From Betaproteobacteria bacterium HGW-Betaproteobacteria-9 (GTDB taxonomy: Bacteria; Pseudomonadota; Gammaproteobacteria; Burkholderiales; Burkholderiaceae_C): 64,000 nt of DNA. A program made the translations under genes and the position numbers. The notes under the pieces were generated by a model, which had not been told where the DNA came from, did no database searches, and saw nothing but the letters and a program-made list of their open reading frames with translations. Where the stretch lies: positions 1 through 64,000 of the forward strand of contig PHCC01000002.1 of assembly GCA_002842215.1 (NCBI GenBank), written 5' to 3'. Position 1 is the first letter of the stretch. Every line of letters starts with the position of its first letter. Shown one piece after another: positions 37,827-46,831 of this stretch.

Positions 37827-37843
37827 ATCCAAAAGGAGAGTCT

Positions 37844-38233
37844 ATGCGTCATTACGAAATCGTTTTGCTGATCCATCCGGATCAAAGCGAACAGGTTCCA
37901 GCCATGCTGGAGCGCTACAAGGGCATGATCACGGCCGGCGGCGGCAAGATCCACCGCGTTGAAGATTGGGGCCGTCGCCAGATGGTTTACCAGATCAACA
38001 AGCTGTCAAAAGCCCACTACCTGTGTGTCAACATCGAGGCCGATCAGGCTGTGATGGCTGAACTGGAGCACGCCTTCAAGTTCAACGACGCCGTGCTGCG
38101 CCACCTGACCGTGCTCAAGAAGAAGGCCGAAACCGGCCCTTCGAGCATGATGAAGTCGGTCGAGCGTGAAGAAGCCCGCAAGCTTCAACAGCCCGCCCAC
38201 GGCAACCAGGAACAGCGAGTCCAGGCCGCCTGA
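37844..38233 (+). CDS. rpsF: 30S ribosomal protein S6
   Basis: S6 pairs with S18 on the platform of the 30S subunit. The 129-residue protein starts [19 protein letters not shown], with AAGGAG seven bases upstream, and has [16 protein letters not shown] and [11 protein letters not shown]. The C-terminal tail is charged and Gln-rich. It is the first gene of rpsF-priB-rpsR-rplI, with gaps of 8 to 13 bases. Confidence 0.98.
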   Translation: MRHYEIVLLIHPDQSEQVPAMLERYKGMITAGGGKIHRVEDWGRRQMVYQINKLSKAHYLCVNIEADQAVMAELEHAFKFNDAVLRHLTVLKKKAETGPSSMMKSVEREEARKLQQPAHGNQEQRVQAA

Positions 38234-38241
38234 TCCCGGGC

Positions 38242-38544
38242 GTGTCATCGTCAGCGGTCAACCGGTGTCAATTGTCCGCCGTGGTGGTGCAGGTTCAGAG
38301 CCTGCGCTACACACCGGCAGGCATCCCGGCCGTCAACCTCGTGCTGGAGCACGAGTCAACGGTCACCGAAATGGACACCCCGCGACTGGTGAAACTGCAA
38401 CTGAGGGCTGTGGCCTTCGGTACCCAGGCTGAAACGCTGTCCCGACAAGGGCTCGATTCGGTTTGTGAGTTTCACGGTTTTCTGGCGAATGCACGCAACG
38501 GCAAAGGCGTCGTGTTTCATATCCAAGATTTCAGCAAGACATAG
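38242..38544 (+). CDS. priB: primosomal replication protein N (PriB)
   Basis: This 100-residue OB-fold protein binds single-stranded DNA and PriA during replication restart. It shows NRCQLSAVVVQVQ, RYTPAGIPAVNLVLEH and the C-terminal VFHIQDF. The start is GTG, eight bases after rpsF, with only a weak ribosome binding site, so expression probably depends on coupling to rpsF. Its place between rpsF and rpsR is the usual one in beta- and gammaproteobacteria. Confidence 0.93.
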   Translation: MSSSAVNRCQLSAVVVQVQSLRYTPAGIPAVNLVLEHESTVTEMDTPRLVKLQLRAVAFGTQAETLSRQGLDSVCEFHGFLANARNGKGVVFHIQDFSKT

Positions 38545-38556
38545 GAAAGGCCCATC

Positions 38557-38838
38557 ATGGCTGCACCGAAACGTTTCAACAAAGACAAGCGTCCCAAGCG
38601 CAACACCCAATCACTGCTGTTCAAGCGCAAGCGCTTCTGCCGCTTCACCGTGGCGAACGTCGAAGAAGTCGACTACAAGGACATTGATGTCCTGCGTGAC
38701 TTCATCGCCGAAAACGGCAAGATCATCCCCGCGCGCCTGACCGGCACCCGCGCCTTCTACCAGCGCCAGGTCAACACGGCCATCAAGCGCGCACGCTTCC
38801 TGGCCATGCTGCCTTACAGCGACCAGCACCGCGTCTGA
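38557..38838 (+). CDS. rpsR: 30S ribosomal protein S18
   Basis: The 93-residue protein has the S18 core: [35 protein letters not shown] and the C-terminal [17 protein letters not shown]. Basic residues dominate the N-terminus ([12 protein letters not shown]). It binds S6 and 16S rRNA. AGGAAAGG precedes the ATG. Confidence 0.98.
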   Translation: MAAPKRFNKDKRPKRNTQSLLFKRKRFCRFTVANVEEVDYKDIDVLRDFIAENGKIIPARLTGTRAFYQRQVNTAIKRARFLAMLPYSDQHRV

Positions 38839-38851
38839 AAGAGAGCCTGAC

Positions 38852-39304
38852 ATGCAAATCATCCTGCTCGACAAAGTTGTCAATCTCGGCGCCCTGGGCG
38901 ATGTGGTCAAGGTCAAGGACGGCTACGCCCGCAACTTCCTGATCCCGTCCGGTCGTGCCCGCCGCGCCACGCAAAACGCCATCGCCGAATTCGAAGCCCG
39001 CCGCGCGGAACTCGAAAAAGTGGCTGCTGCCAAGCTGGCTGAAGCCCAGGCCCTGGGTGAAAAACTCGCCGCCGTGACGGTCAAGCTGTCGCAAAAAGCC
39101 GGTGTGGACGGTCGCCTGTTTGGCTCCGTCACCAACCACGACGTGTCCGAAGAGCTGAACAAGCAAGGCTTCTCTGTGGCCAAGTCGCAAGTTCGCATGC
39201 CCAACGGTCCGTTGAAGAACGCGGGTGACTACACCGTGAGCGTCAATCTGCACACCGACGTCACCATCGACGTCGCTGTTTCGGTGCTCGGCGAAACCGC
39301 CTGA
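38852..39304 (+). CDS. rplI: 50S ribosomal protein L9
   Basis: The 150-residue protein has the N-terminal RNA-binding domain ([31 protein letters not shown]), the long connecting helix rich in Ala/Glu/Lys and the C-terminal domain ([14 protein letters not shown]). It closes the rpsF operon and is followed by a strong terminator. Confidence 0.98.
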   Translation: MQIILLDKVVNLGALGDVVKVKDGYARNFLIPSGRARRATQNAIAEFEARRAELEKVAAAKLAEAQALGEKLAAVTVKLSQKAGVDGRLFGSVTNHDVSEELNKQGFSVAKSQVRMPNGPLKNAGDYTVSVNLHTDVTIDVAVSVLGETA

Positions 39305-39346
39305 TCGCCCTCATCCATCCAGGCAGTTCGCTGCCGGGGATGGAAC

Positions 39347-39379
39347 AAAAGCCGCCGCCTTCGGGTTGGCGGCTTTTTT
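39347..39379 (+). terminator. intrinsic terminator of the rpsF-rplI operon
   Basis: AAAAGCCGCC and GGCGGC arms around an 11-base loop, then TTTTTT. Confidence 0.9.
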
Positions 39380-39518
39380 GTTTCCTGCGCTGCGTCCCGC
39401 CCATCGGCTGGAGCGACTTGTCCCACGAAATCCTCCTCCTTTGCACCGGTTGTCCACAGGTTTGTCCCATGACACCCGGGCGGCCGCGACGTACCATTGA
39501 AGGCCCTTCAGGAAAGCC

Positions 39519-40949
39519 ATGTCCACCGCATTCTCCAGTCCCCTTTCTTCGTTTGACACCGATCTTGAAGATGTCGATTTCGGTGCCGACCGGCAGATCG
39601 CCCAGTTGCGCGTCCCACCGCATTCCATCGAGGCCGAGTCCAGTGTGCTGGGCGGCCTGCTGCTCGACAACCACGCCTGGGACCGCGTGGCCGATCTGGT
39701 CAACGACTCCGACTTCTACCGCTACGAACACCGTCTGACGTATTCCGCCATCGCGGCGCTGGTCAACGCCAGCAAGCCGGCCGACGTGGTCACGGTGTTC
39801 GAGCACCTGCAAAACCTGGGCAAGGCCGACGAGGCCGGTGGCCTGGCCTACCTGAACTCGCTGGCGCAATACGTGCCCAGCGCGGCCAACATCCGCCGTT
39901 ACGCCGAGATCGTGCGCGAACGCGCCATCCTGCGCAAACTGGTCGCTGCCAGCGACGAAATTGCCACCGCCGCCTTCAACCCGCAAGGCCGGCAGGTCGC
40001 CAAGATCCTGGACGAAGCCGAGCAGAAGATCTTCAAGATCGGTGAAGAGGGCTCGCGCATGAAGGAGGGCTTCCAGGGCATGGACACGCTCGTGGTCGAT
40101 CTGCTGGACCGCGTGCAGGAAATGGCCGACAACCCGATGGACGTGACGGGTGTGCCCACCGGTTTCATCGACCTGGATCGCATGACCTCGGGTCTGCAAG
40201 CGGGGGATCTGGTGGTGCTGGCGGCTCGTCCGTCCATGGGCAAGACGGCGTTCGCCATCAACATCGCCGAACACGTGGCGCTCAATGAAGGCCTCCCCGT
40301 GGCGGTGTTTTCCATGGAAATGGGCGCCTCCCAGCTCGCGGTGCGTATCGTCGGTTCCATCGGTCGCATCAACCAGGGCCACCTGCGCACCGGCAAGCTG
40401 ACCGATGACGAATGGCCACGCCTGACCGAAGCCATCGAGAAGCTGCGCAACGTGTCGCTGCACATCGACGAGACACCGGGCCTGACACCCAGCGAGTTGC
40501 GGGCCAACGCGCGGCGCCTCTCGCGCCAGTGCGGCAAGCTCGGTCTGATCGTGGTTGACTACCTGCAGCTCATGAGTGGCTCGGGTGCAGCCGGGGGGGA
40601 CAACCGTGCTACCGAGCTGGGTGAAATCTCGCGGGGTCTGAAGATGCTGGCCAAGGAATTGCAGTGTCCTGTGATCGCGCTCTCCCAGCTCAACCGCTCG
40701 GTCGAGCAGCGCACCGACAAACGCCCCATGATGAGCGACCTGCGCGAATCCGGTGCCATCGAGCAGGATGCGGACATCATCATGTTCATCTACCGCGATG
40801 ACTACTACAACCGCGAAACGTCCAAGGAACCCGGTGTGGCCGAGATCATCATTGGCAAGCAGCGTAACGGCCCCACCGGAGTCGTCAAACTGACTTTCCT
40901 GAACACGCTCACGCGTTTCGAGAGTCTCGCTGGCGGCGGGGATTTCTGA
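39519..40949 (+). CDS. dnaB: replicative DNA helicase DnaB
   Basis: The 476-residue hexameric helicase unwinds DNA at the replication fork. The N-terminal domain begins at about residue 28 (LRVPPHSIEAESSVLGGLLLD). The RecA-like domain holds the Walker A motif AARPSMGKTAFAINIA, the Walker B region LIVVDYLQLMSG and the DnaB signature RESGAIEQDADIIMFIYR. There is no intein. A near DnaA box (TTGTCCACA, 39450-39458) lies in the upstream region. A terminator follows. Confidence 0.97.
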   Translation: MSTAFSSPLSSFDTDLEDVDFGADRQIAQLRVPPHSIEAESSVLGGLLLDNHAWDRVADLVNDSDFYRYEHRLTYSAIAALVNASKPADVVTVFEHLQNLGKADEAGGLAYLNSLAQYVPSAANIRRYAEIVRERAILRKLVAASDEIATAAFNPQGRQVAKILDEAEQKIFKIGEEGSRMKEGFQGMDTLVVDLLDRVQEMADNPMDVTGVPTGFIDLDRMTSGLQAGDLVVLAARPSMGKTAFAINIAEHVALNEGLPVAVFSMEMGASQLAVRIVGSIGRINQGHLRTGKLTDDEWPRLTEAIEKLRNVSLHIDETPGLTPSELRANARRLSRQCGKLGLIVVDYLQLMSGSGAAGGDNRATELGEISRGLKMLAKELQCPVIALSQLNRSVEQRTDKRPMMSDLRESGAIEQDADIIMFIYRDDYYNRETSKEPGVAEIIIGKQRNGPTGVVKLTFLNTLTRFESLAGGGDF

Positions 40950-40963
40950 GCCACCGACCTTTC

Positions 40964-40996
40964 AAAGAAAAACCCGGCCATGCCGGGTTTTTCTTT
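40964..40996. terminator. bidirectional terminator between dnaB and phoH
   Basis: AAAGAAAAACCCGGC and GCCGGGTTTTTCTTT form a perfect 15-base stem with a CAT loop. It serves both converging genes. Confidence 0.92.
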
Positions 40997-41015
40997 GGGG
41001 CCGATTGAAGCTCGA

Positions 41016-42785
41016 TCAGAGGACTTCACTGGCGAAGTCCGCCAGTCGCGAACGTTCGCCGCGCGCGAGCGTGATGTGGCCACCGTGCGGCCAGCCCTTG
41101 AAGCGGTCCACCGCGTAGGTCAGGCCCGAAGAGCCCTCCGTGAGGTAAGGCGTGTCGATCTGCGCCAGGTTGCCCATGCAGATGATCTTGGTGCCGGGGC
41201 CGGCGCGGGTGATCAGGGTCTTCATCTGCTTGGGCGTCAGGTTCTGCGCCTCGTCGATGATGACGTACTTGTTCATGAAGGTGCGCCCGCGCATGAAGTT
41301 CATGCTCTTGACCTTGATGCGGCTTCGGATCAGCTCGTTGGTGGCGGCGCGCCCCCATTCGCCGGCGTTGCCGCCATCGCCCTTGGCCAGGAACTCCAGG
41401 TTGTCGTCGAGCGCGCCCATCCAGGGGCCCATCTTTTCTTCTTCGGTGCCGGGCAGGAAACCGATGTCTTCACCCACGCTCACGGTGGCACGGGTCATGA
41501 TGATCTCGGTGTAGCGTCGGTCGTCCAGCACCTGGGTCAGGCCGCTGGCCAGCGCCATCAGCGTCTTGCCGGTGCCGGCCGTGCCGGCCAGGGTGACGAA
41601 ATCTACCTCGGGGTCCATCAGGATATTGAGGGCGAAGTTCTGCTCACGGTTGCGGCTGGTGACGCCCCAGACCGCGTTTTTCAGGTGGGTGAAGTCCTTG
41701 AGCGTCTTGAGGACCGCGGTCTTGTCCCGGATTTCGGTCACGCGGGCGTACAGCGAGGGTTCTCCAGGCGCTTCGAAGTACACAAACTGGTTGATGTAGA
41801 ACTGGCTCACCGCTGGACCGCTGACGCGGTAGAAGGTGTGACTGCCGCTGGCCCAGCTTTCGATCGTCTTGCTCTGGCGGGTCCAGAAGTCCTGCGGCAG
41901 CGCCAAGGCACCGGCGTAGAGCAGTTCACCGTCGTCCAGGGTCTTGTCGTTCTGATAGTCCTCGGCGGCCAGACCCAGCGCGCGGGCCTTGACCCGCATG
42001 TTGATGTCCTTGGACACCAGGATCACTTCGCGCTGAGGGTGTTTGTCGCGCAAGGCGTGAACCACGCCCAGGATCTGGTTGTCGGCCTTGCCCTGGGGCA
42101 GGCTGGCGGGCAACTGGGCGTCCAGCGGTTCGGTCTGGAAAAACAGCAGCCCGCGGGCGGACAGGTGACCAGTGGCCGAAAGTTTGAGGCCGCGCGTCAT
42201 GTCGCCGCCTTGCTGCGCGACCAGGGCATCGAGCGTGCGGCTGGTCTGGCGGCCGTTGCGGGCGACTTCCGTCATGCCCTTCTTGTGGCCGTCGAGCTCT
42301 TCAAGCACGATCATGGGCAGGAAGATGTCGTGTTCCTCGAAGCGGAACAGGCTCATCGGGTCGTGCAGCAGCACGTTGGTGTCCAGCACGAACAAACGGG
42401 CTGGTCCGGTTGACCCGCCGGATTTGGCGCGCCCTGCGCGGCGGTTGCTGGCCACGGGCGAAGCGCGCGACACGGTCTCGCTGGCGACCGGCGGTTTGCC
42501 CGTTGGCTGGGGCGTGCGGAATTCGACCGGTTGGCGCTCTGCAGCCGGGGCAGCGGGTTGGGATGGCACCGGGGCCAGCTCCGGCTTTCGCTCCCGGCCA
42601 CGGGACCGAGCACCGGCTTTTGCAGTCGGCGCCTCGCTGGCAGGTGCCGCAGGAGCGGCACGCAAGGGGGTGGCCACGCGCTCGGGTTCCGGAGAAAAGC
42701 TGATCAACTCTTCAGATGCTCTGAGGCTGTAGGCATCGGAGGCGAGCAGGGCGGCGCGTTTTGAGGGGGCTGGAGGCAGTGGCAT
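41016..42785 (-). CDS. PIN-PhoH fusion ATPase with a low-complexity N-terminus
   Basis: The 589-residue protein has an Ala/Pro/Arg-rich disordered N-terminus (1-128). A PIN nuclease domain begins LFVLDTNVLLHD at 131, with acidic residues in VLEELDGHKKG and VILVSKDINMR. A PhoH-type P-loop ATPase follows, with Walker A GTAGTGKT (401-408) and Walker B VIIDEAQN (508-515). PIN-PhoH (PhoH2/YlaK-like) proteins are RNA helicase-nucleases in the cases studied. The N-terminal extension is longer than in most relatives. It is downstream of bcp on the same strand, but a terminator separates them. Confidence 0.9.
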   Translation of the reverse strand: MPLPPAPSKRAALLASDAYSLRASEELISFSPEPERVATPLRAAPAAPASEAPTAKAGARSRGRERKPELAPVPSQPAAPAAERQPVEFRTPQPTGKPPVASETVSRASPVASNRRAGRAKSGGSTGPARLFVLDTNVLLHDPMSLFRFEEHDIFLPMIVLEELDGHKKGMTEVARNGRQTSRTLDALVAQQGGDMTRGLKLSATGHLSARGLLFFQTEPLDAQLPASLPQGKADNQILGVVHALRDKHPQREVILVSKDINMRVKARALGLAAEDYQNDKTLDDGELLYAGALALPQDFWTRQSKTIESWASGSHTFYRVSGPAVSQFYINQFVYFEAPGEPSLYARVTEIRDKTAVLKTLKDFTHLKNAVWGVTSRNREQNFALNILMDPEVDFVTLAGTAGTGKTLMALASGLTQVLDDRRYTEIIMTRATVSVGEDIGFLPGTEEEKMGPWMGALDDNLEFLAKGDGGNAGEWGRAATNELIRSRIKVKSMNFMRGRTFMNKYVIIDEAQNLTPKQMKTLITRAGPGTKIICMGNLAQIDTPYLTEGSSGLTYAVDRFKGWPHGGHITLARGERSRLADFASEVL

Positions 42786-42820
42786 GGAGGGCTTGGTGGT
42801 TCAGCGCTGGGCCGGAAAGC

Positions 42821-42852
42821 AAAAAGCCGCCGGGGAGACCGGGCGGCTTTTT
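42821..42852 (-). terminator. intrinsic terminator downstream of bcp
   Basis: AAAAAGCCGCC and GGCGGCTTTTT arms around a ten-base loop; on the minus strand a T-run follows, ending the bcp transcript before phoH. Confidence 0.85.
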
Positions 42853-42968
42853 GGGCTGCAGAGGGCAGAGAAAGAAGGGCGGGCGAAGGGTCTTCCCAAT
42901 GTCATGAACCCATTATGCACGAGCCCTGTGACGGTCAAAATCCGCCGCCACCGGCGGTGTGGTTAAGC

Positions 42969-43445
42969 TCAGACGGCCTTTTTCAGGGTCTTGACGGCCT
43001 TCAGCACATCTTCGACATGGCCTGGCACTTTCAGGCCGCGCCATTCCTGCTTGAGCACGCCATCGGCGCCAATGAGGAAGGTACTGCGTTCGATGCCCTT
43101 GACCTTCTTGCCGTACATGATCTTGTTCTTGACCACGCCGAACATGTGGCACATCTTCTCTTCTGTGTCGGCGATCAGTTCGAACGGCAATTCAAGTTTG
43201 GTTTTGAAGTCATCGTGGGACTTCATGTTGTCGCGCGAGACGCCGAACACATGGGCACCCGCCTTGACGAAGTCTTTGTACTTGTCGCGGAATTGCATGG
43301 CCTCGGTGGTGCAGCCGGGCGTGTTGTCTTTCGGGTAAAAATACAGCACAACGGTCTGGCCGAGGTGAGTCTGGTTGCTGACTTTGATGCCGCTGGTGGC
43401 CAGGGCTTCAAATTCGGGAATGGGTTTGTTGACAACGACTGCCAT
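42969..43445 (-). CDS. bcp: thioredoxin-dependent peroxiredoxin, Bcp/PrxQ family
   Basis: The 158-residue peroxiredoxin has its peroxidatic Cys45 in DNTPGCTTEA. The usual resolving Cys five residues later is replaced by Met50, so it is a 1-Cys form or uses Cys99 (EKMCHMFG). Other Bcp hallmarks are LYFYPKD and ERSTFLIGADG. The start MAVVVNKPIPEF was chosen as the family N-terminus; the frame stays open for 28 more codons upstream. It acts in the cytoplasm on peroxides. Confidence 0.93.
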   Translation of the reverse strand: MAVVVNKPIPEFEALATSGIKVSNQTHLGQTVVLYFYPKDNTPGCTTEAMQFRDKYKDFVKAGAHVFGVSRDNMKSHDDFKTKLELPFELIADTEEKMCHMFGVVKNKIMYGKKVKGIERSTFLIGADGVLKQEWRGLKVPGHVEDVLKAVKTLKKAV

Positions 43446-43623
43446 ACTGCGTGGACCCCTGACGTAAGTTGGTGGTGATTCGTTGGCTTCCCGTGTGCAT
43501 CGAGCACGCCACGGGCGGCGTGCGCCCAATGGCTGTCAAAGCAGGAAACAATCCGGTATTTTACCCTGAACAGCGTTGCAGGGCCGGGAGTGGACCCGAA
43601 TGGACCGCTCGGTATCCGGGTAT

Positions 43624-44004
43624 TCAGGTGCCAATCAGCAGGGCGGCCAGCACCCGCCGGCCTTCGCTAGCGAGGATGTTGTAGGTGCGGCAGGCCGCCA
43701 GGGTGTCCATGGTTTCCACACCAATGCGCTGGTTGATCAGGCACTCCAGCATGCCTGGACGCACGAACCGCAGGCGCGGGCCACTGCCAAAAACCACCAG
43801 CTCGGGCTTCACCGGCGAGCAGCTCAGCAGTCGCTCGAAATGCGCAGGCTCAAGGTCTTCGAACCGCTCGCAGGCCCATGGCAACAATTCCCCGGACGAC
43901 GCGAGGATGAGGCTTTGCGTGTGGCGCTGACCGTTGATCGCGATCCATCCATCGCCGTAAGCGTTGATGGTGTGCAGATCGGGCTTGTCAGCGTGCAGTT
44001 TCAT
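43624..44004 (-). CDS. Mth938-like domain protein
   Basis: The 126-residue protein matches the Mth938/DUF498 fold: INAYGDGWIAINGQRHTQSLIL, PELVVFGSGPRLRF and GVETMDTLAACRTYNILASEGR. The family includes the human complex I assembly factor NDUFAF3, but the role of the bacterial members is not known. It is divergent from the aminotransferase gene. Confidence 0.85.
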   Translation of the reverse strand: MKLHADKPDLHTINAYGDGWIAINGQRHTQSLILASSGELLPWACERFEDLEPAHFERLLSCSPVKPELVVFGSGPRLRFVRPGMLECLINQRIGVETMDTLAACRTYNILASEGRRVLAALLIGT

Positions 44005-44162
44005 GGGGAAGTCGGGCGCAGGAATGGGGCGGAGCGTGCACGGATACGGTGAAGAACTGTGGTCAAATTGCAGGTTTTCCCTACAAGACGCACCGTAATA
44101 TAGCGCCCAGCGCCATAGTCCGGCTCTCCATCTCTTTCTACGGCCCCCAAGCGGGAGGGACT

Positions 44163-45443
44163 TTGAAAACCATCCAGAAATCCGCCAAGCTCGCCAACGT
44201 CTGCTACGACATCCGTGGTCCCATCATGGACGCGGCCATCCGGATGGAGGAAGAGGGCCACAAGATCATCCGCCTGAACATCGGCAACATGGCGCCGTTC
44301 GGTTTCGATGCCCCTGAGGAAATCCAGCAGGACATGATCCGCAACCTGCCGAACTCGGCAGGGTATTCGGACAGTAAAGGGATTTTTGCGGCGCGCAAGG
44401 CGGTGATGCACGAGACGCAGAAGCAGAATGTCAAAGGCGTGACGCTGGATGACATTTATCTCGGCAACGGCGCCAGCGAGCTGATCGTGATGGCCACCAA
44501 CGCCTTGCTCGACGATGGCGACGAGCTGCTGCTGCCATCGCCCGACTACCCGCTGTGGACGGCGGCGGTCAGCCTCTCGGGTGGCACGCCGGTGCACTAC
44601 ATGTGCGACGAGTCGAATGGCTGGATGCCCGACCTGGACGACATCCGGCGCAAGATCACACCGGCCACCAAGGGCATCGTGGTGATCAACCCCAACAACC
44701 CGACCGGCGCGCTGTATTCCGACGAACTGCTCCAGGCGATCGTGGCGATCGCGCGCGAGCACGGTCTGGTGATCTTTGCCGACGAGGTGTACGACAAGGT
44801 GCTGTACGAAGGCGTGAAGCACACCGCGATCGCCAGCCTGTCGGAAGATGTGCTGACTTTGACCTTCAATTCCTTGTCCAAGAGCTACCGCTCCTGCGGT
44901 TATCGCGCGGGCTGGATGATCGTCTCGGGTGACAAGAAGCCGGCACGGGACTACATCGAGGGCCTGAACATGCTCTCGAACATGCGCCTGTGCGCCAACG
45001 TGCCGGGCCAGTGGGCGATCCAGACCGCGCTCGGTGGCTACCAGAGCATCAACGATCTGGTGTGCGAAGGCGGCCGGCTGCGCCGCCAGCGCGACCTGGC
45101 CTACGAACTGATTACCGCCATTCCGGGCGTCAGCTGTGTCAAGCCGACGGCGGCGCTCTACATGTTCCCGCGCCTTGACCCGGCGATGTACCCGGTTGAA
45201 GACGACCAGCAGCTGTTCCTGGAACTGTTGCAGGAAACCCGCGTGATGCTGGTGCAGGGCTCGGGCTTCAACTACCCGGACAACCAGCACTTCCGCATTG
45301 TTTTCCTGCCGCACGAGGACGATCTGCGCGAAGCCATTGGCCGCGTGGCCAAGTTCTTCGAAGGCTGGCGCAAGCGCCACGCGCCTGCGCACGCATCAAT
45401 CGCCGCTGCAATGGGCAACACCGCCAGTCTGGCCGTTCCCTAA
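44163..45443 (+). CDS. alaA: pyridoxal-phosphate aminotransferase, AlaA/AlaC-like
   Basis: The 426-residue class I aminotransferase should make alanine from pyruvate with glutamate. PLP is held by Lys240 (FNSLSKSYRS); NPNNPTGALY and ADEVYDKVLYEG are also typical. I chose the TTG at 44163 (LKTIQKSAKLANVCYDIRGP) because AlaA of E. coli begins at the matching point, and GGGAGGGA lies just upstream. The frame also allows an ATG at 44049 with a 38-residue extension that does not look like protein. It lies 64 bases before hom. Confidence 0.88.
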   Translation: MKTIQKSAKLANVCYDIRGPIMDAAIRMEEEGHKIIRLNIGNMAPFGFDAPEEIQQDMIRNLPNSAGYSDSKGIFAARKAVMHETQKQNVKGVTLDDIYLGNGASELIVMATNALLDDGDELLLPSPDYPLWTAAVSLSGGTPVHYMCDESNGWMPDLDDIRRKITPATKGIVVINPNNPTGALYSDELLQAIVAIAREHGLVIFADEVYDKVLYEGVKHTAIASLSEDVLTLTFNSLSKSYRSCGYRAGWMIVSGDKKPARDYIEGLNMLSNMRLCANVPGQWAIQTALGGYQSINDLVCEGGRLRRQRDLAYELITAIPGVSCVKPTAALYMFPRLDPAMYPVEDDQQLFLELLQETRVMLVQGSGFNYPDNQHFRIVFLPHEDDLREAIGRVAKFFEGWRKRHAPAHASIAAAMGNTASLAVP

Positions 45444-45507
45444 ACCGGGTGCCCCGGGCCATGGCATGGCCTGGCACCGATATTTTTGAAGCCGAGAGTT
45501 AACAACG

Positions 45508-46830
45508 ATGAAACCGATCCAAGTAGGCCTGCTGGGCATAGGCACCGTGGGCAGCGGCACGTTCAACGTGCTGCAGCGCAACCAGGAAGAAATCAAGCGC
45601 CGTGCCGGCCGTGGCATTGAGATCACCATGGTGGCCGACCTTGATGTGGCGCGTGCGCAGAGCATCGTCGGCCCGGACGTGAAGGTGGTGAACGACGCGC
45701 GCGCCGTGATCGCCAACCCCGAGATTGACATCGTGATCGAGCTGATCGGTGGCTACGGCATCGCCAAGGCGCTGGTGCTGGAAGCCATTGCGGCCGGCAA
45801 GCACGTGGTGACAGCCAACAAGGCGCTGCTCGCTGTGCACGGTACCGAGATTTTTGCTGCGGCTTCGGCCAAGGGCGTGATGGTGGCCTTTGAAGCGGCC
45901 GTGGCCGGTGGCATTCCCATCATCAAGGCGCTGCGAGAAGGCCTCACCGCCAACAGCATCCAGTGGATCGCCGGCATCATCAACGGCACGACCAACTTCA
46001 TCCTGTCCGAGATGCGCGACAAGGGGCTGGACTTCGACGTCGTGCTCAAGGAGGCGCAGCGCCTGGGCTACGCCGAAGCCGACCCGACCTTCGACATCGA
46101 GGGTGTGGACGCGGCGCACAAGGTCACGTTGATGAGCGCGATCGCCTTCGGCATCCCGGTGCAGTTCGACAAGGCCTACGTCGAGGGCATCACGAAGTTG
46201 GGTGCCACCGACATCAAATACGCCGAACAGCTGGGCTACCGCATCAAGCTGCTGGGCATCACCAAGCGCACGGCCCAGGGCATCGAGTTGCGCGTGCACC
46301 CGAGCCTGGTGCCATCCAAGCGACTGATCGCCAACGTCGAGGGCGCGATGAACGCCGTGGTGGTGCAGGGCGACGCCGTGGGCACCACGCTGTACTACGG
46401 CAAGGGCGCCGGCAGCGAACCCACCGCCTCGGCCGTGATCGCCGATCTGGTGGACATCACCCGCCTGCACACCGCCGACCCGCTGCACCGCGTGCCGCAC
46501 CTGGCGTTCCAGCCCGACAAGATGAGCGACTTGAGCGTGTTGCCGATGAGCGAGGTGGTGACCAGCTATTACCTGCGCCTGCGCGTGGCCGACGAAGCCG
46601 GCGTGCTGGCCCAGGTGACGGGCCTACTGGCCAACGCCGGCATCAGCATCGACGCAGTGCTGCAGCGCGAGGCCGACGAGGTGGGCGGCGAGGGCTCGAC
46701 CCAGACCGACCTGATCATCCTCACGCACGACATCCGCGAAGGCACGATGAACGACGTGCTTGCACAAATGCAGGTGCTGCCGAGCGTGCTCGCACCCATC
46801 ACGCGCATCCGGAAAGAAGAGCTGAACTGA
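45508..46830 (+). CDS. hom: homoserine dehydrogenase
   Basis: The 440-residue enzyme reduces aspartate semialdehyde to homoserine. It has an N-terminal Rossmann domain (GLLGIGTVGSGTF) and the catalytic region GIINGTTNFILSEM near 152-165. A C-terminal ACT domain (YYLRLRVADEAGVLAQVTG) should bind threonine for feedback control. It is not fused to aspartokinase. thrC starts one base after its stop, so the two are co-translated. Confidence 0.97.
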   Translation: MKPIQVGLLGIGTVGSGTFNVLQRNQEEIKRRAGRGIEITMVADLDVARAQSIVGPDVKVVNDARAVIANPEIDIVIELIGGYGIAKALVLEAIAAGKHVVTANKALLAVHGTEIFAAASAKGVMVAFEAAVAGGIPIIKALREGLTANSIQWIAGIINGTTNFILSEMRDKGLDFDVVLKEAQRLGYAEADPTFDIEGVDAAHKVTLMSAIAFGIPVQFDKAYVEGITKLGATDIKYAEQLGYRIKLLGITKRTAQGIELRVHPSLVPSKRLIANVEGAMNAVVVQGDAVGTTLYYGKGAGSEPTASAVIADLVDITRLHTADPLHRVPHLAFQPDKMSDLSVLPMSEVVTSYYLRLRVADEAGVLAQVTGLLANAGISIDAVLQREADEVGGEGSTQTDLIILTHDIREGTMNDVLAQMQVLPSVLAPITRIRKEELN

Positions 46831-46831
46831 G

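Noticed and set aside
44049..44162. An ATG start giving the AlaA-like protein 38 more residues
   Set aside because: The family starts at the TTG-encoded residue, a ribosome binding site precedes the TTG, and the extension has no protein-like features.
45470..45488. TGGCAC-like sigma-54 promoter before hom
   Set aside because: The -12 element lacks the TTGC core, so the match is only half.
45444..45507. Threonine-type attenuator or riboswitch before hom
   Set aside because: The gap is 64 bases with no leader peptide, threonine codon run or paired stems.
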